A DNA stretch of 32,993 nucleotides from the NCBI RefSeq assembly GCF_001654985.1, contig NZ_LXEU01000019.1, positions 1 to 32,993 of the forward strand, in the 5' to 3' direction. Below the pieces are notes generated by a model. That model saw only the letters and a list, made by a program, of their open reading frames with translations, was not told the DNA's origin and searched no databases. Origin of the DNA: Kluyvera georgiana ATCC 51603. Lineage in GTDB: Bacteria; Pseudomonadota; Gammaproteobacteria; Enterobacterales; Enterobacteriaceae. This document shows positions 21,225 to 30,822 of the stretch, piece after piece (the stretch's first letter is position 1; every line of letters begins with the position of its first letter). Position numbers and translations under genes: made by a program.

Positions 21225-21236
21225 TGTCAGCGTAAC

Positions 21237-21268
21237 CCCGGGCAGATAAATGTCTCTCCCGGGATTTA
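21237..21268 (+). terminator. Hairpin after yqfA
   Basis: CCCGGG (21237-21242) pairs with CCCGGG (21258-21263), with inner AGA/TCT pairing, followed by ATTTATT. Plausible but imperfect terminator. Confidence 0.5.
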
Positions 21269-21272
21269 TTAT

Positions 21273-21350
21273 GTAAGCCGGATGAGGCAGCACCGTCATC
21301 CGGCCCCGGCACTGGATAGCCTGATGGCGCTACGCTTATCAGGCCTACGA
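21273..21350. repeat. Two REP-type palindromes between yqfA and ygfZ
   Basis: The first (21273-21305, AGCCGGATGAGGCAGC then CGTCATCCGGCC) and the second (about 21319-21350, GCCTGATGGCGCTACGC then TTATCAGGCCTACGA) lie between convergent genes. They are REP units of the kind found after ygfF but with diverged arms. Confidence 0.85.
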
Positions 21351-21377
21351 AATATTCCAGTGTTATGCCAAACCTAA

Positions 21378-22361
21378 TTACTCTTCGTCTAACGAATACG
21401 GCAGCGGCTTGATGCTTAAGGTGTTGGCATCGTCGCGCACGCGGAATACGCTGTCGGCTTCCATATCGTTGTTCATCACAACCTGCACCAGCAACTGACC
21501 GTCATCGAGCTGCACTGCGGCCAGCACCGTGCCGGTACGACGCCAGTTGTCGCCCATCTGCAGTTCTAAATCTTCCCCGGCTTGTGGTACGCGAGAGGCT
21601 TTACCCGCCAGCGTCCACAGCGCGCGCTTGTTGGCGCCGCGGAATTTCGCGCGCGCCACCATCTCCTGACCGGTGTAGCAGCCTTTCTTAAAGCTGATGC
21701 CGCCCAGCGCCTGTAGGTTAGTGGCCTGCGGAATAAACTGCGCGCTGTTCACTTCATCAATCACCGGCAGACCGGCTTCAATATTCAGTGCCAGCCACTG
21801 CTGGCTGTTGTTAAGCTGCGCTTCACCGCGCAACGCCTCGGTCACGCGCTCGGCGGTTGCTTCGTCGGTCACCAACAGGAAACGTTCTTCCGGATGAGCA
21901 AACCACAGCAGAGACGTTTCACCTTCCTGCAGGCAAGGTTTCTCGGCCCCCGGCAGCTCGGTAAAGAGATTCGCCAGCGCGGCGCGAGCCTGGAATCCGG
22001 CAACGCCCAGCAATACCCGCGCATCATCGGCGGCGATGGTGACTTTTGAGAACACGGCGTATTTCTTCAACTGGGTCAGCTGTTCTTCACGCACGCTGCG
22101 ACGCTCAATCCAGGCGAAACCGTCCTGGCGACGGAACAGACGCAGGTTGCTCCACATTTTACCCTTGGCATCGCAGTGAGCGACCAGAAGATGTTGGTGC
22201 TCATCAAGCTGCGCCACATCTGCGGTCACCTGGCCCTGCAGGTACTTTTCACTGTCGGCACCGGAAATGGTCGCCAGCGCCCAATCATCAAGCGTCATTA
22301 ACGTCAGCGGTAAACGCGCGGAGGCGGAGGGCTGACGCGGAGGAAAAGGAGTAAAAGCCAT
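21378..22361 (-). CDS. ygfZ: tRNA-modifying / Fe-S repair protein YgfZ
   Basis: Folate-binding relative of GcvT needed for full activity of several iron-sulfur enzymes such as MiaB, and for regulation of chromosome replication in E. coli. It has 327 residues (326 in E. coli). The family signature KGCYTGQE places the essential cysteine at C228. AGGA precedes the ATG. It is divergent from sdhE, another respiratory-enzyme maturation factor, across a 244-bp gap. Confidence 0.96.
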   Translation of the reverse strand: MAFTPFPPRQPSASARLPLTLMTLDDWALATISGADSEKYLQGQVTADVAQLDEHQHLLVAHCDAKGKMWSNLRLFRRQDGFAWIERRSVREEQLTQLKKYAVFSKVTIAADDARVLLGVAGFQARAALANLFTELPGAEKPCLQEGETSLLWFAHPEERFLLVTDEATAERVTEALRGEAQLNNSQQWLALNIEAGLPVIDEVNSAQFIPQATNLQALGGISFKKGCYTGQEMVARAKFRGANKRALWTLAGKASRVPQAGEDLELQMGDNWRRTGTVLAAVQLDDGQLLVQVVMNNDMEADSVFRVRDDANTLSIKPLPYSLDEE

Positions 22362-22517
22362 ATTGATATCCTGAATTGAGTAACGCGCTTATTTGTTCAT
22401 GGTAAAAGAGATGCCCGCCATTGCAAGCGCTTTCGATGGCCGTTTTGTGCCGTTCGCGCGTTCTGCGAAGCGGCTCGTAATAAGATGAATGCCCTTCATT
22501 TTGTGAGGTTTTTTTTC

Positions 22518-22546
22518 GGAATATGACGCGTGCAACGTGATATTCC
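22518..22546. repeat. Dyad in the ygfZ-sdhE control region
   Basis: GGAATAT (22518-22524) and its inverse ATATTCC (22540-22546) are separated by 15 bp. It lies between two divergent genes, so it may be an operator; the binding protein is unknown. Confidence 0.35.
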
Positions 22547-22605
22547 AGTAAAGTAACTGCAAAAAACACGTTAAACTAGTAGCAACGTAATGCTGGAAGG
22601 AAATT

Positions 22606-22872
22606 ATGGACATCAATAATAAAGCCCGTATCCATTGGGCATGCCGCCGCGGTATGCGCGAACTCGACATCTCCATCATGCCGTTCTTTGAATATGAGTA
22701 CGACACGCTGAGCGATGAAGATAAAGCTCTCTTTATTCGTCTGCTGGAGTGTGACGATCCGGACCTTTTCAACTGGTTGATGAATCACGGCGAACCGGCC
22801 GATGCTAGCCTTCAGCGCATGGTGCAACTTATTCAGACACGGAATCGGGAACGTGGTCCTGTGGCAATCTGA
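22606..22872 (+). CDS. sdhE: FAD assembly factor SdhE
   Basis: Also ygfY/cptB. Promotes covalent attachment of FAD to SdhA (succinate dehydrogenase) and FrdA. It has 88 residues, as in E. coli. The RGxxE motif that contacts the flavoprotein is R15-G16-M17-R18-E19. A GGAAGGAAATT ribosome region precedes the ATG. The last 20 bases overlap the start of ygfX. Confidence 0.97.
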   Translation: MDINNKARIHWACRRGMRELDISIMPFFEYEYDTLSDEDKALFIRLLECDDPDLFNWLMNHGEPADASLQRMVQLIQTRNRERGPVAI

Positions 22873-23266
22873 TTTACGCGTCTCCTGGCGCTCGCAGTGG
22901 CTTTCTCTCCTGCTCCACGGGCTGGTGGCAGCGTTTGTGCTGCTGATGCCGTGGCCGCTGAGCTACACTCCGCTCTGGTTGCTTTTATTGTCGCTGGTGG
23001 TGTTTGACTGCGTGCGCAGCCAACGGCGTATTCACTCACACCAGGGGGAGATTAAGCTGCTGATGGATTCCCGGTTGCGCTGGCGTAATCAGGAGTGGGA
23101 GATTCTGGGGGCACCGTGGATGCTGAACTCGGGCATGATGCTGCGGATTCGCCGTCCGGGCGGTCGTCGCCAACATCTCTGGCTGGCGGCTGATAGCATG
23201 AACCCGGAAGAGTGGCGCGATCTGCGGCGGATTCTCCTGCAGCAGCCCGCGCCCACTAAGCATTAA
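22853..23266 (+). CDS. ygfX: Inner-membrane protein YgfX (CptA)
   Basis: Small membrane protein, partner of SdhE; reported in E. coli as a toxin (CptA) interfering with FtsZ and MreB, though this toxin-antitoxin role is disputed. The GTG start at 22853 ([12 protein letters not shown]) gives 137 residues, close to the E. coli 135, and has GGGA upstream inside sdhE. Two hydrophobic segments near the N-terminus (about 15-55) are followed by a cytoplasmic beta-rich tail. Its TAA stop overlaps the convergent fldB stop. Confidence 0.93.
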   Translation: MVLWQSDLRVSWRSQWLSLLLHGLVAAFVLLMPWPLSYTPLWLLLLSLVVFDCVRSQRRIHSHQGEIKLLMDSRLRWRNQEWEILGAPWMLNSGMMLRIRRPGGRRQHLWLAADSMNPEEWRDLRRILLQQPAPTKH

Positions 23267-23784
23267 GAGAACTGTTCGGCCATTTCGCCGAGAATCTGTT
23301 CGCACCAGCTCTGAATGCGTTCGTCGCTGAGGTCATACTGATTGGTTTCGTCCAGCGCGAGGCCAACAAACAGCTGTCCATCGGCGATGACGGGTTTCGG
23401 GCTGGTGAACTCATAGCCTTCAGTCGGCCAGTAGCCGACAAATTTCACGCCTTTGGTCGCCAGTTTGTCGTGCAACATGCCGAGCGCATCGAGGAACCAC
23501 TCGCCATAGCCGAGCTGGTCGCCCATGCCGTACAGCGCGACGATTTTACCTTCGAGGTTCAACGTATCCAGCTGTTCCCAGACCGCTTCCCAATCTTCCT
23601 GAATCTCACCGAAATCCCAGGTTGGAATCCCCAGAATGAGCACGTCGTATTGCTCCATTAAGGCCGGGGAATCATCTTTCAGGTTATGTAATGTGATCAG
23701 TTCCGGGCCGATAATGTCGCGAATTTTCTCCGCTGCCATCTCGGTGTAGCAGGTGCTGGAACCGTAAAAAAGGCCGATATTCAT
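23263..23784 (-). CDS. fldB: Flavodoxin 2 (FldB)
   Basis: Long-chain FMN flavodoxin, SoxRS-induced in E. coli, a low-potential electron carrier. The 173 residues equal E. coli. The FMN-phosphate loop GSSTCYTE (residues 8-15) and the two ring-stacking regions ([18 protein letters not shown]) are present. It ends on the same bases as ygfX from the opposite direction, leaving no room for a terminator between them. Confidence 0.97.
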   Translation of the reverse strand: MNIGLFYGSSTCYTEMAAEKIRDIIGPELITLHNLKDDSPALMEQYDVLILGIPTWDFGEIQEDWEAVWEQLDTLNLEGKIVALYGMGDQLGYGEWFLDALGMLHDKLATKGVKFVGYWPTEGYEFTSPKPVIADGQLFVGLALDETNQYDLSDERIQSWCEQILGEMAEQFS

Positions 23785-23886
23785 GACGTACTGCTCTCGA
23801 TTCTTGCGATGACGATGCGGCTAGTGTACCAGAAAGGGGCCTGATTCAGGCATAATGGTGCTGATTTAACACGCAGAGGGCTCGAA

Positions 23887-24783
23887 GTGGAAAAGGATCT
23901 TGCGCGAATTGAACAGTTTCTTGATGCGCTGTGGCTGGAGCGTAATCTGGCGGAAAATACCCTCAGCGCCTATCGTCGGGATCTGACCATGGTGGTCGAA
24001 TGGCTGGCTCATCGAAACCTGACGCTGGAAAGCGTTCAGAGCGACGATCTGCAAAACTTACTCGCCGAGCGTCAGCAGGGCGGCTATAAGGCGACCAGTT
24101 CCGCGCGTCTGCTGAGCGCCATGCGGCGCTTTTTCCAGCATCTGTACCGCGAAAAAATACGTCAGGACGATCCCAGCGCGCTGCTGGCTTCGCCGAAACT
24201 GCCGCAGCGGCTGCCGAAAGATCTCAGCGAAGCACAGGTTGAACGCCTGTTGCAGGCGCCGCTGGTGGATCAGCCGCTGGAGCTGCGCGATAAAGCTATG
24301 CTTGAGGTACTCTACGCGACCGGACTGCGCGTGTCGGAACTGGTCGGCCTGACAATGAGCGACATCAGCCTGCGTCAGGGCGTGGTGCGGGTGATCGGTA
24401 AAGGTAATAAAGAACGCCTGGTGCCGCTGGGCGAAGAGGCGGTCTACTGGGTGGAAAACTGGCTGGAACATGGCCGCCCGTGGCTGCTGAACGGTGTGGC
24501 GATTGATGTGCTGTTTCCCAGCCAGCGCGCGCAGCAGATGACCCGACAGACCTTCTGGCATCGCATTAAACATTATGCCCAGCTAGCGGGAATCGACAGC
24601 GAAAAGCTGTCGCCGCACGTATTACGACACGCGTTTGCCACCCATCTGCTCAACCACGGCGCAGACCTGCGCGTGGTGCAAATGCTGCTGGGGCACAGCG
24701 ATTTGTCGACGACCCAAATTTATACGCACGTTGCGACCGAGCGGCTGCGACAACTTCACCAACAGCATCATCCACGCGCATGA
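23887..24783 (+). CDS. xerD: Site-specific recombinase XerD
   Basis: Tyrosine recombinase that, with XerC, resolves chromosome dimers at dif under FtsK control. It has 298 residues, starting with GTG (23887). The core-binding SAM-like domain (1-100) precedes the catalytic domain. R148 (TGLRVSEL), the Lys in GKGNKERLVPLG, H-x-x-R in HVLRHAFATH, His in LGHSDLST and Tyr in TQIYTH complete the active site. First gene of xerD-dsbC-recJ. It is distinct from the island integrase at 31879. Confidence 0.98.
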   Translation: MEKDLARIEQFLDALWLERNLAENTLSAYRRDLTMVVEWLAHRNLTLESVQSDDLQNLLAERQQGGYKATSSARLLSAMRRFFQHLYREKIRQDDPSALLASPKLPQRLPKDLSEAQVERLLQAPLVDQPLELRDKAMLEVLYATGLRVSELVGLTMSDISLRQGVVRVIGKGNKERLVPLGEEAVYWVENWLEHGRPWLLNGVAIDVLFPSQRAQQMTRQTFWHRIKHYAQLAGIDSEKLSPHVLRHAFATHLLNHGADLRVVQMLLGHSDLSTTQIYTHVATERLRQLHQQHHPRA

Positions 24784-24805
24784 TGTTGATTTAAAAGGAC
24801 GGATT

Positions 24806-25519
24806 ATGAAAAAAGGTTTAATGATGTTTACCCTGCTGGCCGCCGCGTTCTCCGGCCTGGCCCACGCAGATGACGCCGCGATCAAGCAGTCGCTCGCTAA
24901 GCTCGGCGTACAGAGTACCGACATTCAGCCCGCGCCGGTTGCGGGCATGAAAACCGTGCTGACCAACAGCGGCGTGCTGTACGTCACCGACGACGGCAAG
25001 CACATTATCCAGGGGCCGATGTATGACGTAAGCGGCTCGCAGCCGGTTAACGTGACCAACGCGCTGTTGATGACCCACCTGAAGGCGCTGGAAAAAGAGA
25101 TGATCGTTTACAAAGCGCCGCAGGAAAAACACGTCATTACCGTCTTTACCGACATCACCTGCGGCTACTGCCACAAGCTGCATGAAGAGATGAAAGACTA
25201 CAATGCGTTGGGCATCACCGTGCGCTACCTGGCCTTCCCGCGTCAGGGCGTGCAAAGCCAGGCCGAGCAGGATATTAAATCGATCTGGTGCGCTAAAGAC
25301 CGTAATAAAGCGTTCGACGACGCGATGAACGGCAAGGGCGTGCAGGCGGCGACCTGCGATATCGACATCGCGAACCACTATGCGCTGGGCGTGCAGTTTG
25401 GCGTCACCGGCACGCCGGCTATCGTGTTGAGCGATGGCTTTATGGTGCCGGGCTATCAGGGCCCGAAAGAGATGAAAGCATTCCTCGACGAACATCAAAA
25501 ACAGACCAGCGGTAAATAA
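24806..25519 (+). CDS. dsbC: Thiol:disulfide isomerase DsbC
   Basis: Periplasmic homodimeric isomerase that corrects wrong disulfides; kept reduced by DsbD. The start at 24806 (MKKGLMMFTLL) follows AAAGGAC and gives 237 residues with a signal peptide cut after AHA, before DD. An N-terminal dimerisation domain is followed by the thioredoxin-like domain with active site CGYC (TDITCGYCHK). The structural Cys pair (IWCAKD, AATCDID) and cis-Pro (GTPAIV) are present. 22 bp after xerD, and 5 bp before recJ. Confidence 0.98.
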   Translation: MKKGLMMFTLLAAAFSGLAHADDAAIKQSLAKLGVQSTDIQPAPVAGMKTVLTNSGVLYVTDDGKHIIQGPMYDVSGSQPVNVTNALLMTHLKALEKEMIVYKAPQEKHVITVFTDITCGYCHKLHEEMKDYNALGITVRYLAFPRQGVQSQAEQDIKSIWCAKDRNKAFDDAMNGKGVQAATCDIDIANHYALGVQFGVTGTPAIVLSDGFMVPGYQGPKEMKAFLDEHQKQTSGK

Positions 25520-25524
25520 TTCGC

Positions 25525-27258
25525 GTGAAACAACAGACTCAACTTCGCCGCCGAGAGGTGGATGAATCCATCACCTTGCCCGCAGAGCTTTCGCCGCTGC
25601 TGCGTCGCCTGTACGCCAGCCGTGGCGTGAAGTCGCCGGACGATCTCGAGCGCGGCCTGAAAGGTATGCTGCACTGGCGTACCTTGACCGGCGTCGAGAA
25701 AGCCGTCGAGATGCTGCACGATGCCTTTGAGAATAACCTGCGCATTATGGTGGTGGGCGACTTCGACGCCGATGGCGCAACCAGTACCGCGCTGAGCGTA
25801 CTGTCGCTGCGGGCGATGGGCTGTCGCAGCGTGGAATATCTGGTACCGAACCGTTTTGAAGATGGTTACGGCTTAAGCCCGGAAGTGGTCGATCAGGCTC
25901 ACGCGCGCGGCGCACAAATGATCATGACGGTGGATAATGGGATCTCGTCCCATGCCGGTGTCGATCATGCGCACCGTCTCGGGATCCGCGTGCTGGTGAC
26001 CGATCACCACCTGCCGGGCGAAACGTTGCCCAACGCCGATGCGATGGTGAACCCGAATCTCGTGGATTGCCCCTTCCCGTCGAAGTCGCTGGCGGGCGTT
26101 GGAGTGGCGTTCTACCTGATGCTGGTGCTGTGTAACCATCTGAAAGAGAAAGGTTGGTTTGAGTCCCGCGGCATTGCGGCGCCGAAGATTGTCGAATTTC
26201 TCGATCTGGTGGCGCTGGGCACCGTGGCTGACGTGGTGCCCCTGGACGTCAACAACCGTATTTTGACCTACCAGGGGCTGAGCCGCATTCGTGCGGGCGT
26301 CTGCCGTCCGGGCATCAAGGCGCTACTGGAGATTGCCAACCGCGACGCGGCTAAACTGGTGGCCAGCGATCTGGGCTTTGCGCTTGGGCCGCGTCTGAAC
26401 GCCGCCGGGCGGCTGGACGACATGTCGGTCGGCGTGGCGCTGCTGTTGTGCGACAACCTCGGTGAAGCGCGCGTACTGGCAAATGAACTGGACGCCTTAA
26501 ACCAAACCCGTAAAGAAATAGAGCAGGGGATGCAGGTGGAAGCGCTGACGCTGTGCGAGCAGCTTGAGCGTAGCCGTGCGGAGCTGCCCGGCGGGCTGGC
26601 GATGTATCATCCGGAGTGGCATCAGGGCGTGGTGGGTATTCTCGCTTCGCGCATCAAAGAGCGCTTCCACCGTCCGGTGATTGCTTTTGCCCCCGCGGGG
26701 AACGGCCAACTGAAAGGTTCCGGGCGTTCTATTCAGGGGCTGCACATGCGCGATGCGCTGGAGCGTCTGGACACGCTGCATCCGGGGTTGATGCTGAAGT
26801 TTGGCGGCCACGCGATGGCGGCGGGACTTTCGCTGGAAGAAGAGCGCTTTGAAGAATTCCAGCACCGATTTGGCGAGCTGGTGACCGAATGGCTGGATCC
26901 GGCGCTGCTGCAAGGGGAGATCCTTTCCGACGGCGAACTGAGTCCGCAGGAGATGACGCTGGAAATGGCGCAGATGCTGCGTGACGCTGGCCCGTGGGGG
27001 CAGATGTTCCCGGAACCGCTGTTTGACGGGCGTTTTCGCCTGTTGCAGCAGCGGCTGGTGGGCGAACGTCACCTGAAAGTGATGGTTGAACCGGTTGGCG
27101 GCGGCCCCCTGCTGGACGGCATCGCCTTCAACGTTGACACGACAGTCTGGCCGGATAACGGCGTGCGCGAAGTGACTCTGGCCTACCGGCTGGACATTAA
27201 CGAGTTTCGCGGCAACCGGAGCTTACAGTTGATCATCGAGCATCTGTGGCCGATTTAG
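25525..27258 (+). CDS. recJ: Single-strand-specific 5'-3' exonuclease RecJ
   Basis: DNA exonuclease of mismatch repair, base-excision repair and RecF-pathway recombination. It has 577 residues, as in E. coli, with a GTG start (25525) five bases after dsbC, implying coupled translation and low yield. DHH phosphoesterase motifs: VGDFDADGATST, VTVDNGISSHAG-like (MTVDNGISS), VTDHHLPG and the C-terminal DHHA1 motif FGGHAMAAG. An OB-fold C-terminal region completes it. Confidence 0.98.
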   Translation: MKQQTQLRRREVDESITLPAELSPLLRRLYASRGVKSPDDLERGLKGMLHWRTLTGVEKAVEMLHDAFENNLRIMVVGDFDADGATSTALSVLSLRAMGCRSVEYLVPNRFEDGYGLSPEVVDQAHARGAQMIMTVDNGISSHAGVDHAHRLGIRVLVTDHHLPGETLPNADAMVNPNLVDCPFPSKSLAGVGVAFYLMLVLCNHLKEKGWFESRGIAAPKIVEFLDLVALGTVADVVPLDVNNRILTYQGLSRIRAGVCRPGIKALLEIANRDAAKLVASDLGFALGPRLNAAGRLDDMSVGVALLLCDNLGEARVLANELDALNQTRKEIEQGMQVEALTLCEQLERSRAELPGGLAMYHPEWHQGVVGILASRIKERFHRPVIAFAPAGNGQLKGSGRSIQGLHMRDALERLDTLHPGLMLKFGGHAMAAGLSLEEERFEEFQHRFGELVTEWLDPALLQGEILSDGELSPQEMTLEMAQMLRDAGPWGQMFPEPLFDGRFRLLQQRLVGERHLKVMVEPVGGGPLLDGIAFNVDTTVWPDNGVREVTLAYRLDINEFRGNRSLQLIIEHLWPI

Positions 27259-27278
27259 CATCTCTTACACTGTAAATA

Positions 27279-27307
27279 AGGGCGGGAATCCGCTAAGATT
27301 CCGCTCT
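27279..27307 (+). terminator. Hairpin between recJ and prfB
   Basis: AGGGCGGGAATC (27279-27290) pairs with GATTCCGCTCT (27297-27307) with one bulge and one G-U pair, followed by TATAACC rather than a T run. Possible weak attenuator ahead of prfB. Confidence 0.35.
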
Positions 27308-27347
27308 TATAACCGCATTTTTCTCGTCCATTAAAAGAAAATAGACC

Positions 27348-28446
27348 ATGTTTGAAATAAACCCGGTAAATAATCGCATTCAGGACCTCACGGAGCGTTC
27401 CGACGTTCTTAGGGGGTATCTTTGACTATGATGCTAAGAAAGAGCGTCTGGAAGAAGTAAACGCCGAGCTGGAACAGCCGGATGTCTGGAACGAACCCGA
27501 ACGCGCGCAGGCGCTGGGCAAAGAGCGTTCTTCCCTTGAAGCGATCGTCGATACCCTCGACCAAATGGCCCAGGGCCTGGAAGACGTTTCCGGCCTGCTG
27601 GAACTGGCTGTAGAAGCCGACGACGAAGACACCTTCAACGAAGCCGTTGCCGAGCTGGACACGCTGGAAGAGAAGCTGGCGCAGCTCGAGTTCCGTCGTA
27701 TGTTCTCCGGCGAGTATGACAACGCCGATTGCTACCTTGATATCCAGGCCGGTTCCGGCGGTACTGAAGCGCAGGACTGGGCAAGCATGCTCGAGCGTAT
27801 GTATCTGCGTTGGGCAGAAGCGCGCGGCTTTAAAACTGAAATCATCGAAGAGTCCGAAGGGGAAGTGGCCGGGATTAAATCCGTGACCATTAAAATCTCC
27901 GGTGATTACGCCTACGGCTGGCTGCGTACCGAAACCGGCGTTCACCGCCTGGTGCGTAAGAGCCCGTTCGACTCCGGCGGCCGTCGCCACACCTCCTTTA
28001 GCTCCGCGTTCGTGTACCCGGAAGTAGATGACGATATCGATATCGACATCAACCCGGCGGATCTGCGTATCGACGTTTACCGTGCCTCCGGCGCGGGTGG
28101 TCAGCACGTTAACCGTACGGAATCTGCGGTGCGTATCACCCATATCCCGACCGGGATTGTGACGCAGTGCCAGAACGACCGTTCCCAGCACAAGAACAAA
28201 GACCAGGCCATGAAGCAGATGAAAGCGAAGCTTTATGAACTGGAAATGCAGAAAAAGAACGCGGAAAAGCAGGCGATGGAAGACAACAAGTCTGATATCG
28301 GCTGGGGGAGTCAGATTCGTTCGTATGTCCTGGACGATTCCCGTATTAAAGACCTGCGCACTGGGGTGGAAACCCGCAATACGCAGGCGGTACTGGACGG
28401 AAGTCTGGATCAATTTATCGAAGCAAGTTTGAAAGCAGGGCTATGA
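27348..28446 (+). CDS. prfB: Peptide chain release factor RF2 (programmed +1 frameshift)
   Basis: Recognises UGA and UAA stops and releases the peptide. Codon 26 is an in-frame TGA (27423-27425) inside CTT-TGA-C. Skipping T27423 joins 27348-27422 to 27424-28446, giving 365 residues, exactly the E. coli size. An internal Shine-Dalgarno AGGGGG (27411-27416) sits at the required distance before the slippery CTT. Low RF2 makes ribosomes pause and shift, so RF2 sets its own level. SPF stop-recognition motif (KSPFDSGG) and the GGQ catalytic motif ([11 protein letters not shown]) are present. Residue 246 is Ala, not the Thr of K-12. It lies 9 bp before lysS, one operon. Confidence 0.98.
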
Positions 28447-28455
28447 GGAACCAAC

Positions 28456-29973
28456 ATGTCTGAACAAAACGCACAAGGCGCTGACGAGGTAGTCGATCTT
28501 AACAATGAAATGAAGGCACGCCGCGAGAAGCTGGCTGCACTGCGTGAGCAGGGCATCCCGTTCCCGAACGATTTCCGTCGCGACAGCACCTCAGACCTTC
28601 TGCATGCGAAATATGATGATAAGGAAGGCGAAGAACTCGAAGCGCTGAATATCGAGGTCTCCGTTGCGGGCCGTATGATGACCCGTCGTATTATGGGTAA
28701 AGCGTCCTTCGTTACGCTGCAGGACGTTGGCGGCCGTATTCAGCTGTACGTCGCGCGTGACGATCTGCCGGAAGGCATCTACAACGAGCAGTTCAAGAAA
28801 TGGGACCTCGGCGATATTCTGGGCGCGAAAGGTAAGCTGTTCAAAACCAAGACCGGTGAACTGTCTATCCATTGCACCGAACTGCGTCTGCTGACCAAAG
28901 CGCTGCGTCCGCTGCCGGATAAATTCCACGGTCTGCAGGATCAGGAAGCGCGCTACCGTCAGCGTTACCTGGATCTCATCTCTAACGATGAATCCCGCAA
29001 GACTTTCAAGGTGCGTTCTCAGATTCTGGCGGGTATCCGTCAGTTCATGGTGGGTCGCGGCTTTATGGAAGTGGAAACACCGATGATGCAGGTGATCCCT
29101 GGCGGCGCGTCCGCTCGTCCGTTCATCACCCATCACAACGCGCTGGATCTGGACATGTACCTGCGTATCGCGCCGGAACTGTACCTGAAACGTTTGGTGG
29201 TTGGCGGCTTCGAACGCGTGTTTGAAATCAACCGTAACTTCCGTAACGAAGGCATCTCCGTTCGCCACAACCCTGAGTTCACTATGATGGAACTCTACAT
29301 GGCGTACGCAGATTACAAAGATCTGATCGAGCTGACCGAATCCCTGTTCCGTACCCTGGCGCAGGATATTCTGGGCCACACCGCGGTGCCTTACGGCGAC
29401 CAGACTTTCGACTTCGGCAAGCCGTTCGAAAAATTGACCATGCGTGAAGCTATCAAGAAATACCGCCCGGAAACGGAGATGGCCGATCTGGATAACTTCG
29501 ACTCTGCGAAGGCGATTGCAGAAAGCATCGGCGTACACGTTGAGAAGAGCTGGGGTCTGGGCCGTATCGTGACCGAGATCTTCGAAGAAGTGGCGGAAGC
29601 GCACCTGATTCAACCGACCTTCATCACCGAGTACCCGGCCGAGGTTTCTCCGCTGGCGCGCCGTAACGACGTGAACCCGGAAATCACTGACCGCTTTGAA
29701 TTCTTCATCGGCGGCCGCGAAATCGGTAACGGTTTCAGCGAGCTGAACGACGCAGAAGATCAGGCGCAGCGCTTCCAGGATCAGGTTAACGCTAAAGAAG
29801 CGGGCGATGACGAAGCGATGTTCTACGACGAAGACTACGTTACCGCGCTGGAACACGGCCTGCCGCCGACCGCAGGTCTGGGGATTGGTATCGACCGTAT
29901 GGTCATGCTGTTCACCAACAGCCATACCATCCGCGACGTGATTCTGTTCCCGGCGATGCGTCCGGTGAAATAA
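28456..29973 (+). CDS. lysS: Lysyl-tRNA synthetase (class II)
   Basis: Charges tRNA-Lys with lysine. It has 505 residues, as in E. coli. The N-terminal OB-fold anticodon-binding domain (about 60-150) precedes the class II catalytic core: motif 2 ([20 protein letters not shown]) and motif 3 ([13 protein letters not shown]). The AGGAACC site overlaps the prfB end, and the two are co-transcribed. The following terminator closes the operon. No second lysine synthetase (lysU) is in the window. Confidence 0.98.
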   Translation: MSEQNAQGADEVVDLNNEMKARREKLAALREQGIPFPNDFRRDSTSDLLHAKYDDKEGEELEALNIEVSVAGRMMTRRIMGKASFVTLQDVGGRIQLYVARDDLPEGIYNEQFKKWDLGDILGAKGKLFKTKTGELSIHCTELRLLTKALRPLPDKFHGLQDQEARYRQRYLDLISNDESRKTFKVRSQILAGIRQFMVGRGFMEVETPMMQVIPGGASARPFITHHNALDLDMYLRIAPELYLKRLVVGGFERVFEINRNFRNEGISVRHNPEFTMMELYMAYADYKDLIELTESLFRTLAQDILGHTAVPYGDQTFDFGKPFEKLTMREAIKKYRPETEMADLDNFDSAKAIAESIGVHVEKSWGLGRIVTEIFEEVAEAHLIQPTFITEYPAEVSPLARRNDVNPEITDRFEFFIGGREIGNGFSELNDAEDQAQRFQDQVNAKEAGDDEAMFYDEDYVTALEHGLPPTAGLGIGIDRMVMLFTNSHTIRDVILFPAMRPVK

Positions 29974-29991
29974 TCGCGAAAGCGAAAGGTG

Positions 29992-30019
29992 AAAAACCCG
30001 GCGATGGCCGGGTTTTTTT
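29992..30019. terminator. Bidirectional terminator between lysS and idi
   Basis: A perfect 11-bp stem, AAAAACCCGGC (29992-30002) with GCCGGGTTTTT (30007-30017), over GATG. A and T tracts on both flanks suit the convergent lysS and idi genes. Confidence 0.93.
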
Positions 30020-30045
30020 ATGCTTACGATTTGGGGGGCTGATGG

Positions 30046-30591
30046 CTACGTTCGAGCGAAATCGATAAATGCCTGACGCGCCTTCGCATCTGCCGCCTCC
30101 ATCACCATCCATGGGCTAAACGCCCACGGCGTCAGTGCGAGTGCACGCAGCGCGTCGTCGAGCTCGCACCACTGATACTCGATCACCTCGTCGGCATTCG
30201 GCTGTACGGCGCTGGTGATGCGAGCCGCATACACCGGACATACTTCGTTTTCGACGATACCGTTAGGCGCTACGGCGCGATAGCGGAAGTCGGGCGCGAC
30301 CGGGGTAATGTGGCTGATTTCGACACCTAGCTCAAAGCGACAGCGGCGGGCAATCGCCTGTTCGAAAGTTTCGCCCTGCTGTGGATGCCCGCAGACCGAG
30401 TTGGTCCATACGCCGGGCCAGGCCACTTTACTTAAAGAGCGGCGGGTGACCAGAAACTGGCCGCGATCGTTAAATAACCAACAAGAGAAGGCGAGATGCA
30501 GCGGGGTAGAGAGTGTGTGCGCGGCGTACTTATCCAGTATTCCGCACGGTTGATCGTGCTCATCGAGCAAAATGACGTGTTCCCCTGCCAT
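30046..30591 (-). CDS. idi: Isopentenyl-diphosphate delta-isomerase (type I)
   Basis: Nudix-fold enzyme balancing isopentenyl and dimethylallyl diphosphate for prenyl quinones and undecaprenyl phosphate. The start at 30591 ([12 protein letters not shown]) follows AGGAG and gives 181 residues (182 in E. coli). The metal ligands H25, H32, H69, E114 and E116 and catalytic C67 all fall at the E. coli numbering. It feeds the octaprenyl tail used by UbiH/UbiI substrates. A hairpin lies in the 5' leader just before the ribosome site. Confidence 0.96.
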   Translation of the reverse strand: MAGEHVILLDEHDQPCGILDKYAAHTLSTPLHLAFSCWLFNDRGQFLVTRRSLSKVAWPGVWTNSVCGHPQQGETFEQAIARRCRFELGVEISHITPVAPDFRYRAVAPNGIVENEVCPVYAARITSAVQPNADEVIEYQWCELDDALRALALTPWAFSPWMVMEAADAKARQAFIDFART

Positions 30592-30612
30592 GGCAACTCC
30601 TGAAAATGAAAG

Positions 30613-30640
30613 ATGACCCGGCATAAACCCACCGGGTCAT
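30613..30640 (-). promoter_or_regulatory. Hairpin in the idi 5' leader
   Basis: ATGACCCGG (30613-30621) pairs perfectly with CCGGGTCAT (30632-30640) over a 10-base loop. On the idi strand it is followed by a T-rich CTTTCATTTTCA and then the AGGAG ribosome site. It could be an attenuator or a terminator from upstream transcription. Confidence 0.45.
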
Positions 30641-30758
30641 ATACTCAGGCAACCAGCGTAGCCCATAAGTGGAAAAAAGGCATTACCAAAACAAGCCCTG
30701 TCCCCTGCCGCTCTGTGCCGCTTCGTCATTGCCAATCCACAACTCACCGTCCTGATGG

Positions 30759-30787
30759 TTTAGCATCCCGTGCGACCCTGCTATCAT
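30759..30787 (+). promoter_or_regulatory. Candidate actS promoter
   Basis: TTTAGC (30759-30764), a 17-bp spacer and TATCAT (30782-30787). Moderate match to sigma-70. Confidence 0.4.
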
Positions 30788-30822
30788 AGATCCTTCCAAC
30801 GCTTTTGACCTGAGGATTCGTT

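Noticed and set aside
27348..27425. prfB as a pseudogene interrupted by TGA
   Set aside because: The internal Shine-Dalgarno, CTT-TGA-C site and exact 365-residue product show a programmed frameshift.
27409..28413. A 334-codon minus-strand frame opposite prfB
   Set aside because: Shadow frame; the plus strand encodes a complete RF2.
28591..29925. A 444-codon minus-strand frame opposite lysS
   Set aside because: Antisense shadow of a highly expressed gene; no domain or start signal.
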